From: Verrucomicrobiales bacterium
Lineage (GTDB): Bacteria > Verrucomicrobiota > Verrucomicrobiia > Verrucomicrobiales > DEV007
Length of the DNA: 55,525 nucleotides
Reading direction: 5' to 3'
Assembly: GCA_029213065.1 (NCBI GenBank)
Contig: JARGPH010000036.1
Coordinates: 1,238-56,762 of the forward strand
Shown: in pieces, positions 51,501 to 52,748 of the stretch
How the letters are laid out: the number at the start of each line of letters is the position of its first letter
Numbering within the stretch: the stretch's first letter is position 1
Notes under the pieces: generated by a model
What the model was told of the DNA's origin: nothing
The model's database searches: none
Seen by the model: only the letters and a program-made list of their open reading frames with translations
Made by a program: the position numbers and the translations under genes

Positions 51501-52331
51501 GACACGACCGCCGCTGCTGGACGTGCCTGTCGCCCGAATCGATCCTTTGTTGTTGATCGCGAGAGCAAACATGTTGCCATGCGCTTTCAGTTCAACCGCA
51601 GCCCCTTCGATCGTTCCGTCATTTAATATGCCGGTTCCACTGACACCGGATCCCGCGGCACGAACAAAGATTCTTTCACCGTTTGAGTCAGGGTTCGCCT
51701 TTAGAAGAATCTCCTCTCCCGCTCCCATTCCGACGAGACCATTACGTGCCGTTATCGTTCCTGTATTGGTAACGGTTTTACCGAAGAGAAAAACGTCTCC
51801 GCCAATCGCGTTGATCTTACCCATGTTGGTGATGTCGCCGCCGTCGCCCTTGAAGACCATGTCCCCGCCTGCAAGAAACTCCCCGTTACTCACATCAAGG
51901 GTGGAAAGAGCGAGCCCATGAACATCGATGACACCATTCGAGCCGATCAAAATCCCGTTTGGATTGATCACAAAAACATTTCCGTTCGCTCGCAAAGCCC
52001 CGTGAATCGCCGAAGGGTTCCCTCCCGTGACGCGGTTCAAGACGGCGGCAGAAACACCCGGTTGATTAAATTGAGCCAGTTCACCCGCATCGATTGAAAA
52101 ATCAGCCCAGTTGATAATCGCCTGTTGCGATCCCTGGTTAATCTGGAGGTTTCCGGCACCGCCACTGAAGCTGACATCACCGTGGACAACCACCCCGCCG
52201 GAGGGATTCGCCTGCAATGGTATCGTCCAGAGCCCAAGGCCCGGCATAAGTAAAATGGCAATCAATGACTGAAAGAAAGGGTTCTTTCGAATATGTGATT
52301 GCAAAGAATCGGGGCGAATTCCTGGCTGCAT
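27516..52331 (-). CDS. Giant (8,271-residue) filamentous-haemagglutinin/TPS-type secreted repeat protein
   Basis: Start chosen at ATG 52331 (MQPGIRPDSLQSHIRKNPFF...LQA|NPSGG, signal peptide about 1-41); a TTG at 52376 is less likely. Residues about 42-230 form the haemagglutination-activity/TPS secretion domain with NVFVINPNGILIGSNGVIDVHGLALST. A short beta-rich linker follows. From about 690 to 8020 there are about 140 units of roughly 45 residues with consensus Y-A-Q-I-G-H-G-G-x4-G-x2-S-G-x-I-x-V-x-A, then a GxIxFxxG-type strand. They are arranged in six blocks with recurring headers. A unique C-terminal region has a Gly-rich linker, then a conserved module FTGFNP...FEGYDHYDVNGNPV and an acidic tail. 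It is predicted to be a right-handed beta-solenoid fibre on the cell surface. There are few cysteines, no transmembrane anchor and no TpsB gene in the window. Confidence 0.92.
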   Translation of the reverse strand: MQPGIRPDSLQSHIRKNPFFQSLIAILLMPGLGLWTIPLQANPSGGVVVHGDVSFSGGAGNLQINQGSQQAIINWADFSIDAGELAQFNQPGVSAAVLNRVTGGNPSAIHGALRANGNVFVINPNGILIGSNGVIDVHGLALSTLDVSNGEFLAGGDMVFKGDGGDITNMGKINAIGGDVFLFGKTVTNTGTITARNGLVGMGAGEEILLKANPDSNGERIFVRAAGSGVSGTGILNDGTIEGAAVELKAHGNMFALAINNKGSIRATGTSSSGGRVFLNGAGGSVRNSGSIQATAPSAGNSASILIKAAYAKIDGSLSASNDDGSGGDIRISSSNVTEVDAALRAVGSSTEGGSVIVEGDVVTVGASSNIDVSGVTGGGNLNIGGGFQGNDGFIRNASAVVVDRGASLVSDALSRGDGGNVIVWADYSTRFEGSVSAQAKGTVGNGGFVEVSGKDTLIFDGIVSTLSAGGRNGTLLLDPTDLTISTSGVSANNVNIANLIAALGAGNVVVSTNGAGATQDGDLRITSDVAYTSVNSLTLLGHGDVEFTGGVQNQSSGAVNVVAGWDGTTGFSPASPGGSESGTVVMTDFFNDSSSYGNAKTGGGNGSVILSSASRRVNVGSRHGETNVAGYDLDFVLGGSGMSLGIRDINSNTGANAATGAIRAEVLNNITVKNTDVGRAEYEMIQIGHGGRGDDTGPGPGDLSGNITVVAGVDGKGQGNITFRNEGVTGVGSGERERLSLQIGHGGYRIHGNHSGTISVDTRAGTVGNIDFKSGDGKRNYSMIGHGGYEIGASANGVSTSPLSMSGEIQVYAGGDISFEGGSARGAAPSSTWRETDGAFTKIGHGGYNSDGNHSGSLTVSSGGDISFKSGDQRANFAQLGHGGYANDGNHSGVIDVDAVGSITFDARGLGGEPDTNNRTHAYVMLGHGGNYARGDHSGAIMVDAQNGDLSFYSGNNSPIGNISSEGSQAMLGHGGLDAKSTGTALGNTGQIDVNSGGAITFQAGNGRINYVQLGHGGYENDGSHDSDITVTAVNDITFSAGLGFAARDRLSSAQLGNGGYSASGVQTGDISVTSSAGAINFKSGDKADNIASLGNGGRSARTGSTTEGHSGNILVSANTGVTFTAGTMSDRTTANGFIDLSPYSSLPNDANTTNGDEGIYADGRLYTQLGHGGWDADASDGNERYAGVGHSGSITVTTATGDITFNAGSTANGSAGADQGTYHYALLGHGGTAAGGDHSGAITVEATAGNVNFNGGVQTVDFSVSNSTGDVNPSNDVYNYAQLGHGGTSGGWGDSSNKSGDLSATKISVTAGDGVNFTAGTGKRSHTLLGLGGYDYRGSHTAAIEVAAGGGGVNFLAGLGGTVASDSYAQLGNGGLETDFLNNAGAGSSGHSGSITVTTTNGGDVYFKGGTASNNYAQLGNGGRDVRADHSGAITVISDGAIKAHGGDGIGWGTDNAYAQIGHGGFQAFGNSSGDIVVRAGQQIELIAGQRNNRSYAQIGNGGWQAQGEHSGLVSVYSGAGKSIMMAGAGAGDTAQSYVQIGNGGHDSDGNKSGNVEVILGGDLDMISGDQNNADNAYALIGNGGGSLTSTDEVSGDVTVLINGELSLDRNAQQLSIGNRGGLLSRQAGDIDSDLTVIAGSIDHDVTATLNYFDITNDANESQVQNLWISPYLSGNIGDVVIGTGAAGANVEWTDVDYDYTSTKDFTILSGGNINFTQRIRNRLDGSSGALSAVAGWNGSTGLHTLDFNAAQIVTSGFGIAAIRQDGIDNGAAATAFGQNGGDVVLGIDLAGVRQVDRISVGSAQGTTTVLGEDVLLASGREDSFADWSSSAQIGSNDGTTGYDFTGDIFVQATQDVSLTTSTQVVGPDVAGVREAYTMIGHGGVNNEARARDEISGNIYVDAGRNVTATGGTNRRSFAQIGHGGLTGYDATVLLGTIGGEIDVLARTGNITFTGGTGLESFAHLGHGGQGINVETMDAAGISSDIRVLAGGNISFAGGTGGTDGADRGFAMLGNGGYDSSVREIGGWFGDITVEAGRSAAGYTQSDGRISFRAGDIADGNTQLGNGGRSTKGVHSGDIQVSAKTGIEFIAGSVSANENANEDGRLSAQLGHGGYDADAINRNYSGGDDYVAGNGHTGDIQVTSAAGDILFYGSDTALNGGVGAGTGRNAFAQLGHGGISAGGDHGGAIEVDATTGSIDFRGGASNDNSTDTYHYAQLGHGGAVAGWGTPDDQGGNLSGVNAGLTGTVGLGLGLTSGIHVNAGNAINFAAGTERRAFAQLGMGGYSVRGRALSDITVNAGTGGISFRGGQGVTLSDDGVESYAMLGNGGWDSDFTNDIGAGNPGDGGNITVSTTGKLDLLAGTANNNFAFIGNGGRSDQSDHFGNIKVTTGGDVTITAGDAAADFAQIGNGGYGSKGNHTGDVEVNSGGHLKLAAGGGTVGWGTHESYAQIGHGGHEVDGTLDGCVKVRVQDELIMSGGGSYRNYSQIGHGGRLASGTKSGAVSVVANIRGDAGTPNSQLIGGGVFNEAYTQIGHGGVGGDSGPIGGGSQSGNIELVIVNGDLDLIGGNFSNAHITIGHGDVSNPPGNTVDQGGTNEGNIALIVGGELSVDYSNLGDPVIGHRGGSATQVGPRSLLLDVGHLDQNIAATDSVFTVDGTVINSFFRPYLNNNLNDTDLGHVTFSAGTSDIRWDSDFDYASTKDLTLLSRGDIFFTRRIKNREDIDGGSLNVVAGWNGVGGALGSGYTLDFNQCEAVIRNGGTDQSGFDVASLKAHAAANGQNSTQFGVDSGSGGDVFVGKDENGVNLNRNVYIGSLSGGTNVFGRDVILAAGADTPSATWSARAQIGVQDRTVNPNYDIANATQPGQGEYNDITGDIMVSTTRNILMDGAITPGALPTDDPDPTRGGAFGASVAQIGHGGFDTDVSDHAVITGMIAVDAGGGITANGGNTEDTFVLIGHGGRSNGNTNLAAGDPDYRPQGHVGGEIAVRARTGDITFTAGEGIKAFAQIGNGGYSVRPENQDASINTDVTVIADTGDIKFQGGLATQDGGNQSHAMIGNGGYESDMLTAGQGWHGDIKVTAGGLIDFRGGSGETNFAQLGHGGWSSSSGVSLGGGAGANGTGHIGDIQVQAGTGINFIAGTAGAGEPANVDAGNYAMLGHGGRDSGVNANAGGSNPTLGHMGDISVLTTTGDINFHGGDNDAALGSLASAGAGTGRFLFSQIGHGGYGARGAHQGAIKVDATVGSINFRAGNANDNSSDVYHFAQLGHTKVNNGDDYDLSAANANLTGTNGLALGLTSGIEVNAGNAINFTASIQRRSQAQLGLGGFAARGDHTGDIRVSAGAGGITFTGGQGDSAGSDGIESYAQLGNGGFDADAVNGVVGDGNSGSITVTTTGGGDITFAAGNANDNYAQIGHGGRAVSGNHNGDIAVTTNGGGSIVFTSGTAGVRNYSQIGHGGNSATGSSYGKIDVVTNGAGGGISFTAGFNDDSYTQIGHGGRSASGNQGDDGTRDGAVSAITVNSAAGISFGGGNGGGWGGSHNYAQIGHGGFQARGDHVGDIDVDAVGDILFRSGDSYRDYVQIGNGGWDADQASADPTAAKADRQGNLGNIEVSTADGNISFSTHGYREGYGQIGHGGYVTSGDQTGSILVEADTDGSNFGTGGKITFDASGSRGEGSQFMMIGHGGLNSSGGHTGAVTVQAGDDIAFTGGNSDAFGQIGHGGRNDHRVNIDGNGPDDISGNADDNTNYNNGNDQYFSGTHKGDIKVFAGVTTAGALVNAGADLTMLGGSVGSADRSGMQIGHGGFRVAAEFGSANGNGHNGSITVLSSGAIAMTAGRGNQAPTQIGHGGYEAFGDHFGDIEVEGRNGVTLTAALNASRGDQSYAQIGHGGHDADFNSARMTSNEGLISDPGVAATGSGTWYNTNVSVVDPSGTYGKIDVRAGVDSGGITTNALADLIVNGGLDADAYAQVGHGGRATSGDHGDDGTAAGTATTVEAGRSILFTGGSNGRTYAQLGNGGDEAIGSHKGNITANARGGDLTFQSGSADRAFSLLGHGGTFQNNAGDMLGDIDVDAGGNIKFASGGTTQNWKFSQLGHGGHRVDGTKQGTIDVTAGGSLTLDASGASGLEGHVMIGHGGYQSDGVIGLAGTYADIKVDAGGSVLLQGGSSDRSFALIGHGGVGSNGDAYGNVDVGTDADVQLLAGGGLSAFAKIGNGGYQSRGDHSGDIYVHAETGVILNSGNGANSRGFTQIGNGGYDNDGTHEGFVTVTNSTSGDISLTAGSAANDRTSQIGHGGIINGGGNLSGSISVVNLGGDVLVESGTGSWQGAIIGHGDAQESNTSGTRTGGLNVYASGDITMSGGGGNSGSYISHQTSSGIGSVSYAGSGVQAAGDSGYSLVANGTLTIGSQQIAGSNNAISFAETLSSAINQGDVSIATAGDLDLSTAGVASTTETYNSVNDFTFAAGGDLTMGFGLQNQSSGDINLFAGYDLANTPFAPPAIGSSTLMLGAPCLPDFTPLPIPLPANCEVYGQNTGAITIGSAGQGSAVLIGSRQGSTNAFGYGLTLRGSDNAANAATQLGFYSDGSGDMTGAINVGVKMGDLELTSGSQTGAYTQIGHGGFNGAAGNTTAASTVTISFCEPGNLTLEGGGDDAYARIGHGQSGQTSNHDGAISIGTATERAGLITLNGGSGSYARAQIGNGGRNLTGTKGGAISVYASSGVALQTGDGGQSDAVIGHGGNRSNGDRSGAIRVDSSAGDITVSAGNGVGKDSAAGIGHNGQSARGNLSGQIDVVASAGSVAVNGGSAQTAVGSIGHGGTWRGGFAGDTITGAINVTASGNVSLAGSQDNAGSIPGNSRANGGVLIGHGGANNAANKSGAITVIADSDNDNSGNVSLIGGSRSGRFTQIGHGGTNEGGLAGTNSGSISVSGHNLILTGGNGANAHAKIGHGASSATDSQGIAGDTIEVSGNSLVMTSGGGGSSFAQIGFGGLNATGTLTGDICVHLETTAILNGDSGGGNNSYVQIGHGGSGSTSGDKTGNIVVTTGTTGTGGVTLTGGDNVNEYAQIGHGGISSGGAMSGNLYVIADNGGNLLLTGGSNSTTNYAMFGHGDGQGTTSTGTREGGIHLFAGGTLTATDGSAGETTNIWHQTNGGLADADYLGGDGFQIIPDLVNVADGAKDPGEAAVLATKNFGAGSVNYIDSSDADIVFTGNMGADLLVNSSDDFFFVTGGNVTFERSYQNFGTGNVTIVAGWNGDGTRPPAFVEYSEVSPGVFNYCAPLIREGGVSIDFNDCATFGADAAMDGPGRITLGSADQDNAVMVGTRLGRNVAAAYGMTMNAGDTAGAFTQFGYHNGSIGAGNMTGRIDLYLKEGGLTMNAGSADDTYVQVGHGGAGATAGNVTAAINISFCEPGDVIFNDSAVATAGTGTRAYTQIGHGIRDAAVTTAGAVTLSNFRNITMNAGSGDTAFSMIGHGGDNVDGNKEADILLTGATDVAKRGSITMKGGGTDAFAQIGIGGRDVNNEKYGQIDILNVIDVDMDGGDGIDSHVQIGNGGNDNSNGSVRGHINLTLDGDLTITAGNRNEAYAQVGHGGHSQSNGLMREAEDNDITITTGGYISVEGTAAGDTSGAGNVAPQAYAQIGHGGRGSAGLLAPDTNPDARERFGDIKLTINGKDAATGNALTLTGGESNEAYAQVGHGGRDARSYSKGNIDIDAAGNVALSGGNRSRSYAMIGHGGDEAEKTNGVIGAGGVGDLDGNEGDIEITTTDGGTLTMTGAATTSGEVDANVQIGHGGHSTFGNHSGLIDVDIAGDIGLTGGAHGRSYVQIGHGGQDADGTHTGVLSVTSGGAITGTSGTSGTAYVQIGHGGVGASGFDNGSGTEVVSTSSITVEAENTIQFDRNVGNAGDAYAMIGHGGNGAHGEKSGLISVTSNSGSILFGTDTARTGRSAVQIGHGGRSSNGDTSGSILVQALNGDIKFHGTLADGDDNHREGFAQIGHGGRDSTGNHGAVVDLIDVDSGGAIEFLAGGSTVAGSGNQGREAYAQIGNGGYYSDGNHSGNIDLDAVGDITFDTRGASGDRSYVQIGHGGQNSSGTFTGNINVNQNVAGGAITFQAGRSASYAMLGHGGRNDAGTRLDNSGADGISGSADDTRVNNNTTYAPGTITGDIKVGATGNISFTGGFEAGGTGFAQIGHGGYQQSAAAGEGHNGTIDVISSAGAINFTAGTRNIQYAMIGHGGNEAFGNHFGAINVQAATGIDFKADGSTIGGDIRSFAQIGHGGYNSDFEVARGVADVGVVNGAGGFNPAIPQGAPGTNSGSIRITTTGSGADIVLSGSQGDANTGRGGYAQFGHGGVSNEGTREGAITVSSGGAVLLNRGTTDDAYVQIGHGGRSAHGEISNAAITVTSANGGKVALQGSGLPSTSGTGSRTYAQIGHGGHNADVQADSAVTVTADGGVDILGGGYQEGYAMIGHGGDSSDAQGTGFDGAITVTANTGDIVITANLPGSSASGNRTFAKIGHGGYVSANPADFSGAIKAEAKAGSILATAGADGNNNFVQIGHGGVASSAAIAHTGQIDVFAANDITFAGGIDNGGPAGDDRHFAMIGHGGTDTDGNHSGAITVNAGTDGSGSLSITAGDFKGGSEGPFAQIGHGGQNSDGDMGGAVIATAADNITVEGSVADDGAYAQIGHGGRNSKGDRTGAITATATNGFVDVIAGLNNNNYAQIGHGGHEADFTGATGGTTAAETISVTAGTRINVTGALIDNNNDAAQSYAQIGHGGEYADGNHLAKITVNAGTTLEVKAGQSNQAYAQIGHGGLYNGAAGKGNQSGEIDVDAGTNISVLGGDRERAYAQIGHGGYDHDGNHSGLVTVDSAAGSVSVLGGSVLNSYAQIGHGGGYVAGTKDGNLTVNAATGVTVAGQSANGAYGQIGHGGEGSSGIIGATGANITVTSTSGNIDLAGNQQGTGNAPSQIGHGGFNSGVAGETVAGLITVNAVGGSVLLTGANGGAGESYVQIGHGGQLSAYEVVNQMIDVDAGDAIALAGSDAQNSVMIGHGGERASGTVFSGLIDVDAVNAITLTGGGNVDAATQIGHGGTDTNATIDGAVQVTSSAGQVATLAGLNQIGTYTQIGHGGTRSQGTFGGAITVAAGTGIDFKTGAGTGSYTQIGHGGLLSTSNRTGAISVTANNGGISFSGSGAAQAYAQIGHGGDRAVGTASDNITVNAKAGDVSFVSGSGDRSYSMLGHGGIFSNDSVTQSGVIDVDATGDVRFASGGGGGNWKFSQLGHGGLRVDGNKSGAISVDAGGVIDFTAAGAAGSQNYVQLGHGGYQSDGDYSGTIRAVALGATGAISLTGGVAGRLDSYAQMGHGGTDATGTFAADVVARATTDVTIAAGDGNNAYAQIGHGGADATAGDADGTRSGTVAVSTVSGNITLSSGADDASYSQIGHGGFQDDGNVSAEINVDSGGDLSLSGGGTATEAYSLIGHGGTNAGFNLGNISALSTGTRQGNVRVNVAGGSTFTDNSGIAFMGHLGATGVSATSNLGLVTGTLDTSATAGGITAMIQNMLTGGNVEIGVTGGDLNIDGIGASGNSTNHIDLVATGNVNASASVLNAGGGAVNLVAGWDGTTGLLRSINHANVPPISQLEIDFTQILASLPSYGMNGAAVNVGGVNLASPVAIGSANGETTVLGAGVSVSGSDSQTGAFAQIGFNEEIFNAATGADGVAATGAITVVAKEGGLTLTGGGATGAAAQAGHGGANTDAAAGGDITVDLTRGAVHGALSITAGGDNSFAQLGNGGNSSSGVKSGMLDIDAASVLVKGGNGSSASARLGNGGSRSTGNITGDVVVDATVGNVEVTGGDGTFAEAAIGAGGIQTDADSITSATTVTSSLDVIVSGGDGVQASAQIGAGGIEATVDTLVGDVAVTAGNDIKLTGGSDIRGFSQIGNGGATASGAFSGMIDVASGNDIILTAANGDKGAYAQIGHGDDLFSPSSTIDALAGTGTRAGDIKVAAASDILMTDGMIGHVNDAAAGATGTGSTQIAVNSDAPTDATGGSLIADSDSEFAGTDELRFYLPERSSNDVAVGALLNGVAFEGAAVDPTELQRDDEFTVNITGDQILMPAEHSNAFDTGPAPTNAGNFAFYYNSIELVGGPVIVDPGTDPLGGGDSGSGGSGGVFGRSGGFPGFSLLQLLGFLPDDETQDDWIRENEGLFTGFNPFRMFFEGYDHYDVNGNPVYHFAFTNQLDTKFGAGTQFEDVLSTQERILDEEEDATKGEGGAE
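28270..50290 (-). repeat. About 140-unit IGHGG coding repeat array in six higher-order blocks
   Basis: By manual count the blocks hold about 21, 17, 31, 13, 50 and 9 units. Headers lie near 50760, 47240, 44240, 38970, 36690 and 29570. Each header has a strand pair resembling TSxxDxTLLxxGDxxF, then AGWDG/AGWNG, then VGSxxGxTxVxG. Units differ in sequence but keep the 8-residue core, so they are diverged rather than recently copied. Most blocks close with a GHGD-type unit (for example 44600, 39350, 36995, 28400) containing TGTR or an equivalent. Confidence 0.85.
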
Positions 52332-52383
52332 GGGGGTACGATTGAGGGGGGGAAGTTTCAGGGGGAAAAACAACAAGCGGAAA

Positions 52384-52403
52384 TTGTGAGGAAAACGTCA
52401 CAA
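52384..52403. promoter_or_regulatory. Inverted repeat TTGTGA-N8-TCACAA upstream of the giant gene
   Basis: A perfect 6-bp inverted repeat 53 bp upstream of the giant gene's ATG. It resembles a Crp/Fnr-type half-site pair (TGTGA...TCACA), but the spacer is 8 rather than the usual 6, so the regulator is uncertain. Confidence 0.5.
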
Positions 52404-52473
52404 ATGTCCAGAGTTAAAAACTCACATTCAAAACGCATACACGCACTACCCTTTATTGCTGCAAATAAGGGAG

Positions 52474-52494
52474 TTGTGACAAAATCCCCGTCAC
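52474..52494. promoter_or_regulatory. Second TTGTGAC...GTCAC inverted repeat
   Basis: GTGAC-N9-GTCAC preceded by TT, 90 bp from the first TTGTGA repeat and sharing its left half. Two copies in one promoter region strengthen the case for a regulator-binding pair. Confidence 0.45.
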
Positions 52495-52623
52495 CTACCT
52501 CTACGACTCCCTCTCCGGACCGGCTCGACGCTTCTCAGTTTCAACAAAAATGAGACTCAGAAAAGCACCGAACGATCCGTTCCTGCGCCGCTCAAATCGG
52601 CTCAAATCCTTCATCGTGGACAC

Positions 52624-52661
52624 AAAAAAGTTTCACCCCCTTTGCTTTCGCAAAGGGGGTG
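52624..52661 (-). terminator. Rho-independent terminator of the upstream giant paralogue
   Basis: A perfect 12-bp stem CACCCCCTTTGC / GCAAAGGGGGTG with a 4-base loop. Read on the minus strand it is followed by a T-rich tract ending TTTTTT. It lies 88 bp after the stop of the upstream paralogue. Confidence 0.9.
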
Positions 52662-52748
52662 GAGACCTCGAGTACCCCCTACCCTCAGCGGACAGCCTGA
52701 TCCCCACCCCCGTGAGGAATCAAGCTGTCCTGAATGCTGAGAGTGTTT

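Larger units (their letters stand above)
52332..52748. other. Intergenic region between the two giant genes
   Basis: 417 bp with no gene. It holds the upstream gene's terminator (52624-52661) and two related inverted repeats near the downstream gene (52384-52403 and 52474-52494). A further 7-bp stem GGACAGC / GCTGTCC lies at about 52690-52731. The terminator means the complete giant gene must have its own promoter here; I cannot fix the -35/-10 boxes with confidence. Confidence 0.7.

Noticed and set aside
27495-52300. Many plus-strand ORFs of 60-300 codons inside the giant genes, for example 27495-28379 and 40257-41063
   Set aside because: They are antisense shadows of the repeats. Their translations carry repeated motifs such as TDLSVG, the reverse reading of the IGHGG codons, with no domain, signal peptide or independent start site.
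52332-52748. Possibility that the two giant genes are one gene split by a frameshift
   Set aside because: The downstream gene has its own signal peptide and TPS domain, and the upstream one ends in the same C-terminal module followed by a terminator. They are two complete paralogues, not one broken gene.
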